A stretch of 64,000 nucleotides of DNA from Datisca glomerata. Its lineage: Eukaryota > Streptophyta > Magnoliopsida > Cucurbitales > Datiscaceae. The DNA is taken from NCBI GenBank assembly GCA_003255025.1, contig QANY01009424.1:248001-312000 (forward strand), read 5' to 3'. Under the pieces are notes generated by a model, which had not been told where the DNA came from, ran no database searches, and saw only the letters and a list, made by a program, of their open reading frames with translations. Shown piece by piece: positions 10,141-20,541 of the stretch; position 1 is the stretch's first letter; each line of letters begins with the position of its first letter. The position numbers and the translations under genes were made by a program.

Positions 10141-10200
10141 AGCACAATATGCATTTTACAACAAAAGCAACGCAATATGCATTTTGATCAGATCTTCAAT
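10032..10200. repeat. local repeats of a CAACACAATATGCATTTT module
   Basis: AGCAACACAATATGCATTTT occurs at about 10,043-10,062 with variants at about 10,139 and 10,168. They are joined by TTTACAACAAAAGC and followed again by GATCAGATCTTCAATCATGA, which also occurs at about 9,882-9,901. The pattern indicates short slip duplications at the right end of copy A. Confidence 0.65.
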
Positions 10201-10480
10201 CATGAACTTAATTCTGCTTCTAACTGTCATGACATGTCTCATGTTCTTAATCATGAAAATAACAATTGTAAGGCATATTGTGTAGCTAAAAATGCCATCT
10301 CATATGTGTCAAAATCTTATTCAAGGCTAAACCATGCTAATTATGAATTCAAAATTTAGCACCAGAGGCTAGGCGACCCCTCTTCTAAAGTTCTAACTTA
10401 GATTCTTCATAATAATACAATGTCTAATGCCAAAAATACAAGTTTTGTGAAGGCCATCAAAAGAGAAAAAATCATGTCCT
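10177..10480 (+). pseudogene. Copia GAG-pre-integrase fragment
   Basis: Plus-strand translation gives S-R-L-N-H-A-N-Y-E-F-K-I, then a stop and H-Q-R-L-G-D-P-S-S-K-V-L-T, which is the Copia pre-integrase motif (canonical W-H-x-R-L-G-H-P-S) with tryptophan lost to a stop and the second histidine replaced by aspartate. P-F-P-T-Q-N appears downstream at about 10,485. The integrase core expected next is not here but begins 7 kb downstream at 17,588, after a LINE. The two pieces could be one Copia split by the LINE, though this is not proven. Confidence 0.5.
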
Positions 10481-10930
10481 ACCCTTTCCCCACTCAAAAT
10501 CCATCAAGAGTCAATTGGTATAAGAGTATCTTAACCCAAATGTCTGGAATGTCAGTAAAATTTAGAGATATTCTTATTTGATATGACAAGTTGTAAATTT
10601 TTTAGATACCTGAAATATAAATATACCCCCATTTGAGGGTATCTTGATACCTCAAAAAATTAAGTGGTATCTCCATACCCGACATCTCCCATTAATTTTT
10701 TCATATGATTTTTTTCAAACTAACAATCATTACTCCCTCACATCATCTTTTATATACATTCTAAACAACGGGTAGTTAGACAATTAAAATATATTTTTAA
10801 TATGATCAATTAAAATTTATTTACTAATTACTGAATATGGCTATAATTTCTATCTTTGAAATACCAATATGAATAGGATCAAACAAAAACAATAATGAAA
10901 GTTGAGTGGTACAAGTGTTCAACAAGTACC
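10481..10930. other. no gene seen
   Basis: AT-rich spacer between the Copia fragment and the 5' end of the LINE. It contains the repeated phrase GATACC(T/C)..A around 10,600-10,680 but no open frame of note. Confidence 0.4.
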
Positions 10931-11087
10931 ATTAGAACAAAATGTTGTCCTCTCTCTAGAGGTTGTTTCTTTCTAGGGTTTCGGTTTCTTCCTAGGGTTT
11001 CAACTTTTTTCATTTCAATTATTTCTCTTGTAGTAGGGGTGATTTGTTTCCAATTCCTTTTTTGAGTGTGTGCTTCATTGGCTCATG

Positions 11088-12133
11088 ATGGAAGAAATGA
11101 AGATTTTATCTTCTAGTCTTTTCAAATGTAAGTTAACGGAGGAGGAATCTAGCGCTATAGAAATTGCTCGGAGGTTGCGTATACTAAGATTGAAGCATGC
11201 AGATTGAGTATTATTGGAAAATTTTTTACGAACAAAAGGTATTCTCTTACAGGACTTCATAGGGCTCTATCAAAAGCTTGGTGTCCAAGTGAGGATGCTC
11301 AATTCGTTGAGGTCGATCAAGATTTTTTTCAGGCTTTTTTTTCCCTACTGATGCTGCAGTTTTATTTGTTTGGAGAACGATCATTGGATTTTTGAAGGTA
11401 ATGTTTTTACGGTCAAGAGATGGTATGGAAGTTTGTCTTTGAATATAGTTTAGAATGAATAGCTATCGGTCAAACGTAGGGGTAAGAAAGTAACTGAATT
11501 AATCGGCACTAAAATAGGTAGGGTGTTAGACTCTGGTGATGTCTACATGAAAGATGGTTTTGAATTGAAACGTTTTGTTAGAGTTAATGTTGAATTCGAT
11601 ATTTCTAAACCGCTTATGAGAAGGTCGTTTATTCCTTTTGATAGCAGATGTCATTGGTGTTCGTTCAAATATGAATGTCTACCAAAACTTTATTATTATT
11701 ATTATGAAAAGATTTTTCATGTAGATGGTTTCTGTAATCAGCAAAACTTATCCAAGGAGGTTGTTGGAGTGAATATGGCGAGGGTTTGGGAGCTTTTGGA
11801 GGTCTGGAATGGCGTTCTAACTTTCAGCATAATGGTCATAATTTTTTTGATAATACTAGAAGTGGGGGTGGTCGCGGCTTGGGTGGTAGATCGATTGACG
11901 GAAGGGGAAGAGGATGGTGGTCAACGAATAGGTTCCAATCTGCGTTTAGAGGCTCTCCTAAGAGTTTGGTTTTGACTTTTAAGTTTCATAGGGATGGGTC
12001 ACATTCAGAAGAACATTTGAGAGATAAAGGGAATTCATATGGAAAAATGGCCAGCGATGGTGAGAAAGCAATAATATATGGAGTTTGTCATGGGGTATCT
12101 TCAGGTGTTGTTCGGTTCAGATCTGTGACTTAA
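11088..12133 (+). pseudogene. LINE ORF1 (Gag-like RNA-binding protein)
   Basis: The frame starts M-E-E-M-K-I-L-S-S-S-L and then L-T-E-E-E, typical of plant LINE ORF1. The next block (11,204-11,400) carries G-K-F-F-T-N-K-R, leading to a DUF4283-like region. The block at 11,523-11,760 has F-V-R-V-N-V-E-F-D-I-S-K-P-L and F-K-Y-E-C-L-P, which precede the zinc knuckle; the expected knuckle cysteines are partly lost in a Y-rich slip region. From about 11,786 another frame is Gly/Arg-rich (G-G-G-R-G-L-G-G-R, then G-R-G-R-G-W-W). ORF1 coats the LINE RNA. It is broken by stops and at least two frameshifts. Confidence 0.75.
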
Positions 12134-12145
12134 GGTGATGGTGTT

Positions 12146-13220
12146 TTGATGCCTGATTTAGAGGTTCAGAGGAGGAGTCATGATCCATATGTGGCACAGA
12201 TGGAGGTTCATGGAAGAAAGAGCGTTTCTCCGTCAGTGGTAGAACTCGGTGGTGGCTTGGCTATGACGGAAGGAGGGGTGTCCGAAGTTTTTTCTCCGGC
12301 CATGAATGGCGGCAGTTTGATGAGCCGGGAACCTAGTGATAGGGGAGAAATTTTTTCCAATGTTGATGCTTGTTTCCTTGTGATTTCCAAAAAATCTATT
12401 TCTGCAGATAAAGGATTACGAAAATTTGTGGGCAATTTTGTAGAGAAAGAGAGATTTCTGGCGATTTGGTAGAGAGAAAGCTATTCGACGATATGGTTGA
12501 GAGAGAAATTTGTGAAGATTTTTCATTTATGGTGGAAAATTAGATAATTACATTCCTTGCAAGGTTGGAGGCTTTACGTCTAAAGCTTTAGTGTCCAGCT
12601 CATCTAATGAGGTGGTACCAAGCTTTAGGCATGAAATGAATGAGGGCTTTGTTGTTGGGCTTGTTGTTGAGTGGGATCCATGTGCATAAGAAATTGCAGA
12701 GGTTGTGAAATGTGGGCCAGTGTTGGTCAAGTCTGGAATGGTGGGCTCTACTATTAACATGCTTAATTCTTTGGTTGATGTGGATATAAAAGTGGGTCAA
12801 GTTGGGCTGGGTGACAATAGATTTTTTAATGGGCTCTTTTACGGAGAAAAGGAAATTTTAGAAGTCCGAACCCACGTTCTGGAGCCAGTTTCTCTAAAGG
12901 TAGAAGGGAAAAATCACTTAAGTATTTTCAAAAAATTGGAGAGAAAAGGAAGGGTCCTATGTTATGCCGTGATAATGCTATTGTCATTGGGGACGGGGTT
13001 TCAAATAGAAAGAGAGTTAAAAGTCAGAGGGTGTTTCGTCCGTTTTTAATAAGGTGGTGGTAGCCGACCTGAACCGACCCTATAGTGATCAATGAAAGTT
13101 TTAGTGTGAAATTTTTAGCGTGTGCGAAAACCCTTGACAGTTTTCTTTTTGCGAGGGTTATCTTTTTCCCATTCCCAGAATTTGTTTTTCCTATATGAAA
13201 CTAAAAATAAGAAAAATATT
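12146..13220 (+). pseudogene. LINE ORF1 tail and ORF1-ORF2 junction
   Basis: Open stretches at 12,146-12,472 and 12,705-13,049 lie between the Gly-rich ORF1 region and the endonuclease. They have no strong family motif but are G-rich on the plus strand like the rest of the element, and unlike the AT-rich flanks. They probably encode the variable C-terminal part of ORF1 and the start of ORF2. No intact frame links them. Confidence 0.5.
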
Positions 13221-13225
13221 GTTGA

Positions 13226-13800
13226 ATGGTTGAAAAATCCGGTTGGTGCTTTCGGGTTTTCTTAATGTGCAACATCAAGGTATTAGTGGTAGTCTTACAT
13301 TATTTTGGAAGGATAGGGTTAATGTTTCGGTTATTAAATTATGTTCTTTCCTTACTGAAGTCATGGTTATGGATCCGCTTACAGATGTTTTGTGGCGTAT
13401 TATCTTCATTTATCTTAGTCTTCTCCACCATGTCATAGGAGAATAATTAGAGATTTTGGCGCGTAGAATTAATGAGAGCCCTGGAATGTGTATAATTCTG
13501 GGTGACTTTAATGATATTATGAACCCGTGGGAGAAGTGGGGTGGAGTTGCTCGTTCGGTTCCTAGTTGTGGTGACCTGGTTAACTTTGCTCACAATTTGG
13601 AGCTGTTAGATTTAGGTTTTTCTGGGCCTGAGTTCAGTTGGATTAATAATAAGGATCCCTAATATCTTATTAAAGAAAGATTGGATAGTTATTTAGTAAA
13701 TTTGGATTGGATCAATAATCACCCTCATGCTCAACTTACTCATTTACCCTTTTCTAGATCGGACCATGTTGCCCTGTTGCTTAATACGGAAGTGAGGGAG
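13226..13800 (+). pseudogene. LINE ORF2 endonuclease (APE-type)
   Basis: The first part reads G-S-L-T-L-F-W-K-D-R-V (canonical G-G-L-A-L-L-W). The second has I-I-L-G-D-F-N-D-I, with the Asp and Asn of the APE active site, followed by F-S-W-I-N-N. The third ends S-R-S-D-H-V-A-L, carrying the catalytic Asp-His pair. A stop at 13,660-13,662 and a frame change at about 13,445 split it. The domain nicks target DNA at a T-rich site to prime reverse transcription. Confidence 0.85.
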
Positions 13801-14172
13801 CCTAAAATTGCTCAACCTTTTCATTTTGATAGACGTTCGATGAAGTGGATTGAGTGTAAACAATTTATAGAGGAAGCGTGGGCTGATCAAAGCAGAGGGT
13901 CTGGACTCCTAGAGAAGTTAGAGTCGAGCCAGGCTAGTATCATTGCGTGGAGGAAAAAGTCTTCATTGGAAAATTCAAAGTCTATTATTTATTTGCTTGA
14001 AAAGGAGTTGGAGTCTGATAAAGAAAATATTAAGCTTCTAGAAAGGAAACTTAAGATGACCCTTGTTAAAGAAGAATCTTATCAGAGAGATAAGTCACAT
14101 ATCCAGTGGCTTAATGAAGGGGATAGGAATACTCAGTTCTTCCACTCCCGTGCTTGTCAGCACCAGAGATGA
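13681..14172 (+). pseudogene. LINE ORF2 endonuclease end and linker to RT
   Basis: A 163-codon frame runs from the last endonuclease motif (S-D-H) through a charged, probably coiled-coil region rich in K, E and L. It ends at W-L-N-E-G-D-R-N-T-Q-F-F-H-S-R, a signature found just upstream of RT in plant LINEs (canonical W-x-x-x-G-D-x-N-T-x-F-F-H). A stop in the following codons ends it. Confidence 0.85.
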
Positions 14173-14299
14173 AATCGAATTTTTGGGTTTCTTGGGCAAG
14201 TCGGGACATTGGGAAACAGATCATAATCGTATTCAATCTTTTGCCTTTTAGTTCTTTTCTGAGCTCTTCCAAACAAGTATTTTTCGTCGTCTGAAGCTT

Positions 14300-15470
14300 T
14301 CCTAGAGGCCCAGATCAATACCCATAGTGTTCTTGATGAATCGGATGTGGCTAGTTTAGACTGTGTTGTTTCTGATGAAGAGATCCTTGGGGCTTTGTCT
14401 GATATGAACCCTATAAAAGCTCTTAGTCCGGATGGTTTTACTGCCTTTTTTTTCTAACATAGTTGGTCGATTATGGGTAAAGATGTTATTAATTTTGTTC
14501 ATATCTTTTTCTGTTATGGTATACTGCCTGAAAGTGTTAATTTGTCTTCTATTGTGTTGATTCCTAAAACTGAGAATGCCCGTAGTTTAAATTAGTATCA
14601 CCCCATTAGTTTATGTAATGTGATTTACAAGATTATTGTTAAGATCTTGACGAATAGATTCAGAGCTGTGATTGGTAAGATTATTAGCCATTTTCAACAA
14701 CGTCATAATTGCTCATGAAATTATGCATACTTTTCAGGCTAGGAAAAGGTGTAAAAAATTTAAAGCTGCCGTTAAAATTGATATGTCAAAAGCTTATGAT
14801 CGGGTGAAACCGGACTTTCTCATCGCGGTGGTGTAATTGGATTTATTCCTTTATTTCAACCGTGAGTTTTAATGTGCTGATTAATGGGAGAAATGGTCCA
14901 ACTTTTAAGCCTTCTAGGGGTCTCCGTCGGGGAGATCCTTTGTCTCCTTATTTTTTTAATGAGGCTTTGTCATCTTTGATACTGCATGGTGTGGCTTCTA
15001 GAAGTATCTCAGGGTTCAACTTCAGTAGATTTGGTCCTATTGTGTCTCACCTATTTTTTGCAGATGATTCCCTATTTTTTTACAAAGAAGATAGAATATA
15101 GTGTATGTGATTATGAAGCTTCTTAACATTTATGGTAAAGCTTCGGGGTAGGAGGTAAACATTCAGAAAAGTTTAATTGTTTTTAGTGAGAATACTCATC
15201 ATAACATGAAAAATGATCTTGCTGCTTTTTTGGATTAAATTGTGCTTCTTCTTTATCGAAGAATTTGGGTTTGGAGATGAATTTTGGCTTTTCTAAGACT
15301 GATGTTTTTAATTGTGTTTATGATAAAATTATATCCAAGATATCTGGATGGTCTGAGCGTTTCTTATCGCAAGCTGGCCGAGAGATTATGATTAAAGCAG
15401 TAGCATTTTTCAATTTCAAATTATGCTATGTCCTACTTCAAAATTCCCATATCTTTATGTAAAAAGATCA
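14300..15470 (+). pseudogene. LINE ORF2 reverse transcriptase
   Basis: Several frames combine to give the RT domain: A-L-S-P-D-G-F-T-A at about 14,425 (canonical K-A-P-G-P-D-G), I-V-L-I-P-K at 14,555, H-P-I-S-L-C-N-V at 14,602, K-I-D-M-S-K-A-Y-D-R-V at 14,776 with the first catalytic Asp, G-L-R-R-G-D-P-L-S-P at 14,917, and L-F-F-A-D-D-S at 15,052 with the catalytic Asp pair. The block at 15,265-15,460 holds the thumb-side motif S-Q-A-G-R-E-I-M-I-K. Stops occur at about 14,456 and 14,595, with frame shifts elsewhere. Confidence 0.9.
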
Positions 15471-16085
15471 GTAGTAAAATTGCGGATTATTGATGGCAGA
15501 ATTCGTTATCTAGGCAGGGCATTCATTGGGGAGCTTGGAGAAAATTAATTAGATATAAATCGGAGGGAGGGGTTGGCTTCCATGATCTGAGTAATTTCAA
15601 TTAAGCTCTTCTTGCTAAATAATGCTGGAGGATTATTCAAGATCAAAATCTCTTGCTTCATAAGGTGTTGAAAAGTACGTATTTTGCTAGGTTTGATTTC
15701 TTGGAGGTCGGGGTTGGCAGGAAGCCTTCTTGGGTTGGAGAAGTCTTATGGATGGAAAGAAGCTTTTGATGCAGGGTCTTTGATGGACAATTGGTAATGG
15801 TTAGATGATTCATATATGGGATGACCCTTCGATCCCTTGACCCTCCTCATTTAAAGTCATCTCTTCTAAGAACCAGACTTTTAACAAGGATAGTGAACTC
15901 TTATATGTTGATGAGAGTGTGTGGAACACGAAGAATCTTCATACAATTTTTTTTGCATGTGATGTTGATGTTATTAAGTCCATTCTTGTGAGTAGTAGAG
16001 GGAAGTCATATGTGTTGACCTGACATTTTAATAAATCGGGTGTTTACAATGTTAAATTCGGGTACCATGTTGTGCGTTAGTCTAC
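15470..16085 (+). pseudogene. LINE ORF2 region between RT and RNase H
   Basis: Plus-strand frames give Y-K-S-E-G-G-V-G-F-H-D-L-S-N-F-N, then L-L-A-K and K-V-L-K-S-T-Y-F-A, the conserved linker of plant LINEs. This is the same region as 533-739 of the first LINE, which lets the two copies be compared. Several in-frame stops are present. Confidence 0.7.
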
Positions 16086-16748
16086 TTGTTGTCTTGCTTT
16101 ATGCATCACCTTTGGTATTTATGGAAAGCAATGAATAATTTGGTCTTTAATGGTGGGTCTTTCAATTTGGAGGAGACCTTGCAGATCGCCGAAGATAGAT
16201 TTGGAGAGTATTGTCGAATAGTTTCTCTGAAATCTAAACTTCATTCTGCTGTGAATTTATCCAATCAGTTAGCTATTCCAGAGGAATCTTGGTTATTTTA
16301 TGTTGATGCAACGAGAGATATTGAAGGAGTTGACAGCTTGGGATGGGTGCTTTGGGATTCTAATAGGTTTTTGAAGATGGTGGGCTTTAAAAAACTTTAT
16401 CATTCAAACTCGATTAGACATGCTGAAGCCATTGCCTTATTATGGGGTTGGAAAATGTTGAGCAGTTTGATCCATGAAGGATTTTGATTCTCTGATTGTT
16501 ATAACCTTATTGAAGTTGTAAATCAGAGACAGTTTTGTCAGTCGAATATTGGTTACATTGTTTTTTACATTTGTTCTTTCTCTAGCTTATTTTCCTTTAT
16601 TTCTTTAAGCTTTTGTTTTATATCCTTGAATGTTCTAGCTCATGCTTGTGCTAGAGACGGTCGGTTTTGTTCTAGGCCTACGATTTTGTGTAATCCTCTT
16701 CCGGACAATTTTCCTTTTATGGAGAGGGAGTTGATTCGTCCTTTTTAA
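16086..16748 (+). pseudogene. LINE ORF2 C-terminal RNase H
   Basis: The frame at 16,086-16,487 begins with W-Y-L-W-K-A-M-N-N-L-V-F-N, then the RNase H start W-L-F-Y-V-D-A-T-R (canonical W-x-x-x-D-A), L-G-W-V-L-W-D and H-A-E-A-I-A-L-L-W-G, carrying the acidic residues. A stop at about 16,485 precedes a last segment with L-A-H-A-C-A-R-D-G near 16,635-16,660. Plant L1-clade LINEs carry such an RNase H. Confidence 0.8.
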
Positions 16749-17000
16749 TGTTTTGTTTTTTTTGTTAGTACTCTTTTTCCTTTTCTGAGCTTTTCCCTCT
16801 AGGGTTTTTCCAGTAAAAGTTTTAATGAGGCTAGCATATGGATGCTTTAGAGGTGTTAGCTTAGTTGAGCTTCCCTGGTGCACCTGTTGTTCTCTCTGTC
16901 CAATTGAGTTTTTGCTTTTTTGTCCTGGGGTATACCCATTATATTTGTTTATCTCTTTTAGTTATTAATATGATTGTTTTATTTGTCCAAAAAAATATTA

Positions 17001-17587
17001 ATTTGAATATGCATGTGGTCTCTTGGATAGATGAAATTATTTCTAATTCTAACGTTATATATTAGTCCAAGGGTAAATGTAAAATTATAAATTGATAAAT
17101 TCTTATAACATTCATTTACATATTCTATCAAAATAAATAAAGTGATTTAACATTCTCACTGTTTAATTTATTATTTATTTTTATTCTTATATTTTCTCAA
17201 TTGTCATCCTTTCTCATTGTTTTATTTGAATTTTTTAATTATTCATCCTCAATATTTTTAGGTAAATTTACAATATAACAATTATGATAAAGTAACAATA
17301 TTTTTAGGTAAATAAAAAGAAAAGAAATTTAAAAATAAAAAAGATTGTATTTTACCAAAGAAATAAAGTAACAATTATATTTTACCCTATTATAAATTAA
17401 TTAATAAATAATGAAGAAAAATTAATTAATCAACAAGTCATACATAAATATAATTCAGTTTAAGGGTAAAATTAGAAATCTATAATTATACTTATAACAT
17501 TCTCTTCTACATTGCATCAAAATAAAAAATATAATTTAACATTCTCATCATTAACAAATAAAGTAATCTTAACTTACTCACAATCTT
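17001..17587. other. AT-rich spacer with two related direct repeats
   Basis: Two stretches of about 110 bp, at roughly 17,070-17,180 and 17,459-17,570, share AAGGGTAAA, CTTATAACATTC, ATCAAAATAAA and TTTAACATTCTCA in the same order. Together they look like ends of a small AT-rich element or a duplication. There is no gene. Confidence 0.55.
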
Positions 17588-18150
17588 ATACCGAACAATC
17601 TCATAGATCTTGTTTACATAAACCCATGGGGACCTGCACCATATCTTTCAAAATAAGGGTTTAAGTATTACATTTGCTTTCTTGATGATCATTCAAAGTT
17701 TGCTTGCCTATATCCTTTGAAGCTTAAATCGGAAGCTCTAGAAATCTTTATCATTTTCAAAAATGTGGTTAAAACGGCTTCAGAAAACTATTAAAGTAGT
17801 CCAACCAGATTGGGGTGGGGAGTTTAGGCCTTTTCCAACTTCTTACAAAGCCAAAGGATAGAATTTATGCATTCATGCCCCCATATCCATCAACAAAATG
17901 GAAAAGTGGAAAGGAAATAAAAATATATAGTTGAAAATGGGTCTTACTCTTCTAACTCAAGCCTCAATGCACTTAACCTTTTGGTGGGAAGCTTTCCAAA
18001 ACTCTATTCATCTGTTAAACATACTATCAACTCCTACTTTAGAATAAATTTCACCTTATGAGAAGCTATATAACTAGAAACCAAACTATTCTCACCGTAG
18101 AGCCTTTGGTTGTGTATGCTACCCTCACCTAAGACCTTACAACATATACA
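17588..18150 (+). pseudogene. Copia-2 integrase core
   Basis: The frame reads D-L-V-Y-I-N-P-W-G-P, C-F-L-D-D-H-S-K-F-A (first catalytic Asp), Q-P-D-W-G-G-E-F (second catalytic Asp) and H-Q-Q-N-G-K-V-E-R-K (catalytic Glu). All three acidic residues of the D,D-35-E triad are therefore still recognisable. A stop after Y-L-S-K and later frame changes interrupt it. Confidence 0.8.
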
Positions 18151-18737
18151 AATTGGATTTTCACATAGATTTGTGCATTTTTTAAGCTACTCAAATGAAC
18201 ATAAGGGTTATAAATGCTTAGTAAAACATGTAGAATTTATGTTTCTAGGAATATCATGTTTAATGGAAATCATTTTCCTTAATTAGCAACTATTTTATGT
18301 AAATCCCTCTAAAAAAAGGTCTGGTACTAATGTACTTTCTACCCAGGTTCCTTTTCCCTTTCTTTTGACAAATATACTTTTCAACTCATAACATCAGGAT
18401 AATGACAAAGACTCTTCTTCTTCAGGTGGTATCACTATAAGTACAAGCTCTTCACCTCCTATTAATTGTGAAATTCAAAGTAGTATTCATATCACTGATG
18501 TTTTCGTTTGATATGATATTAGTTCTAAGCCTGAATTCCCTTCCATTTCCTATCATCTAGTTATCAATGTGCCTATTGCTCCTTTGTGTCAGCCCAACAC
18601 TCAAAGCCAATTAAAAAGTATACTTCATACCTCAACTCACCCTATGCAAACTAGGTCTAAAAGTCACATTTTTAAGCCAAAATCCTATACTACCATCAAA
18701 CACCCCTTAACCACCATTTTCCTTCCAACTGAACCAA
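18151..18737 (+). pseudogene. Copia-2 integrase tail and linker
   Basis: The words N-E-H-K-G-Y-K-C-L and related bits near 18,195-18,220 correspond to the integrase C-terminus (canonical K-G-Y-x-x-Y). The open stretch 18,569-18,775 is a low-complexity P/S/T/Q linker containing H-P-M-Q-T-R-S-K-S, the motif that normally precedes Copia RT. Confidence 0.7.
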
Positions 18738-19420
18738 AAATAGTTAAGCAAGCTCTTATTGATCCTAATTGGTAGAAAGGTATGTTAGAGGAGTTAGTTG
18801 AAGTTCAGCCTAGTATGCCAGTTTTGGGTAATAAATGAGTGGCTCAAATTGAATTCTAATGGTAGTATACAGAGATATAAAGCTAGGTTAGTAGCTAAAG
18901 GCTTTCACCAAATTGTTGGAATTGATTTTGCAGAAACCTTTAGCCTTGTAATCAAACCTACAATAGACATTTGCCGTACATTTAGCTATGAGCTTTAATT
19001 GGGAAGTGAGACAATTAGATGTCAATAATGCCTTTCTAAATGACATCATTAATGAAAACATATATACGGCACAACCTGAAGATTTGAGAATCAGTACAAG
19101 CCTTATCATGTGTGTAAGCTTAAAATGGCCTTATATGGACTTAACAAGCCAGTAAAGCCTAGTATGACAGACTTAAAATAGATTTGTTATAATGAGGTTT
19201 CTCTAATACCAAGTCTGATACATACTTATTTGTTTATTAGCATGCATCATATGTTCTTTTCCTTCTTGTTTGTGTTGATGATATGCTGATCACTGGCAAC
19301 AATTCAATATTGTTGCATAAAGTTGTCACATATTTGAATCAAACATTTACACTTAAGGATTTAGGTTCCTTACATTAGTTTTTGGGAGTAGAATGTGTTC
19401 AAGAATAAGAATAAGTTGTT
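18738..19420 (+). pseudogene. Copia-2 reverse transcriptase
   Basis: Visible words in order are [42 protein letters not shown] (first catalytic Asp), and C-V-D-D-M-L-I-T-G-N-N at about 19,270-19,300 (the catalytic Asp pair; the usual Tyr is Cys here). Stops at about 18,775, 18,837 and 18,998 and several shifts break it. Confidence 0.85.
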
Positions 19421-19580
19421 TTTTTTATCTCAGACTAAGTACATTACTGAGATTCTCAAGAAAACAAATATGGAGGGAGATAAGCCAGCTCCATCACCAG
19501 GTTATGCATCATCTGTTCTTTTTGTTTCAGTTGGTCAACCTATGTAAGATGTAACACTTTTCAAGAGTACAGTTGGGGCC

Positions 19581-20200
19581 TTGCAATATTTGTCCTTAAC
19601 CATACCAGATATTGGGTTTATGGTTAACAAATTGAGTCAGTTCTTGCAGCAACCTACAAAATCTCACTGGCAAGCTTGCAAGAGGATTCTTAGATACCTA
19701 AAGGGTACTATCACAGAAGGGATCCACCGAAAATCTTCTACCTCACTGGTTCTTCAAGTATACTCAGATGCTGATTGGGCAGTTAATGTGGATGACGTGA
19801 AGTCCATTGGTGCTTACATGATCTTTCTAGGAGGTAATCTTTTATCTTGGTCCTTTAAAAAGAAAAGTGGCATTGTCAGATCAAGTACTGAGAGTGAGTA
19901 TAGGTCCATGTCTAATGCTGCTGCTAAAATTGCTTGGTTTCAAAGTATTTTATCTGAACTGTCATTTACTTTGACACAACCACCTATTCTTTGGGTGGAA
20001 AATATAGGTGCTATAGCCTTAGCTTCCAATCCAGTTCTACATGCTAGGAACTAAGCACATAGAATTGGACATTCACTTGATCAGAGACACGGTGCATAAC
20101 AGACCGTTGGATGTTCGATTTGTTCCTTCTATAGACCAACTTGTAAACATTCTTACTAAGACCTTGCCCACTCCATGATTTCTCTACCTCAAGTCCAAGC
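19581..20200 (+). pseudogene. Copia-2 RNase H
   Basis: A 157-codon frame shows R-P-L-like entry degraded to L-T-I-P-D-I-G-F-M-V-N, R-I-L-R-Y-L-K-G-T, V-Y-S-D-A-D-W-A, K-S-I-G-A-Y, L-L-S-W-S-F-K-K-K, R-S-S-T-E-S-E-Y-R-S and V-E-N-I-G-A-I-A-L. The catalytic D, E and D positions are largely intact, except that the usual C-D-N is V-E-N. A one-base shift at about 20,050 leads to K-H-I-E-L-D-I-H and later Q-L-V-N-I-L-T-K, the canonical end. Confidence 0.85.
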
Positions 20201-20229
20201 TCAATGTGACTTCCTCTCATTTTCACTTT

Positions 20230-20237
20230 AAGGGGGA
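20230..20237 (+). other. Copia-2 polypurine tract
   Basis: AAGGGGGA lies immediately before TGATAAGGAG, the LTR start. Confidence 0.75.
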
Positions 20238-20541
20238 TGATAAGGAGAAGTTTAAAAAATACAGTTGCTAACTAACTTTTCTCTCTCAACCTATCTCGAG
20301 CTATTTCAGATACTGTCAAACTGATATCTTTTTGGCAGCTGGTGATCAATTGACTTTAGCTCTTCCCTTGATTCATCTTCTAAGACTTGTAATTGAAGCT
20401 TTCAATCATGAAACAAGAGTTTCTATAAATACATAAAGAATATCAGTCATTGAAGTTAGTGAAACTAATATTTTGTCAATTTGTCATTCGTTCTCTTGCT
20501 GTCTACATCTTCTTCCTTATTGAAAGATCTCTTTACTTGCA
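20238..20541 (+). repeat. Copia-2 3' LTR
   Basis: 304 bp with canonical ends, TGATAAGGAG to CTTTACTTGCA. It contains TATAAATAC at about 20,425-20,433, a likely LTR TATA box, followed by sequence resembling an R region. No second LTR copy was found in the window. Confidence 0.75.

Larger units (their letters stand above)
10930..17000 (+). mobile_element. near-full-length degenerate plant LINE (L1 clade)
   Basis: A roughly 6-kb plus-strand element has the plant LINE plan: a 5' leader with repeated TCTAGGGTTT, an ORF1 with a DUF4283-like RNA-binding part and a knuckle region, then ORF2 with endonuclease, reverse transcriptase and a C-terminal RNase H, ending at TTTGTCCAAAAAAATATT near 16,981-17,000. 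Stops and frameshifts interrupt both reading frames, so it is dead. The 5' boundary is approximate and no target duplication was recognised. The poly-A tail is very short. Confidence 0.85.
17588..20541 (+). mobile_element. Copia-2: 5'-truncated Ty1/Copia retrotransposon
   Basis: The element starts inside integrase and runs through RT and RNase H to a polypurine tract and a 304-bp 3' LTR. Gag, protease and the 5' LTR are missing unless the fragment at 10,177-10,480 is its displaced upstream part. Many stops and shifts show it is dead. Its 3' end falls exactly at the start of segmental duplication copy B. Confidence 0.85.
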
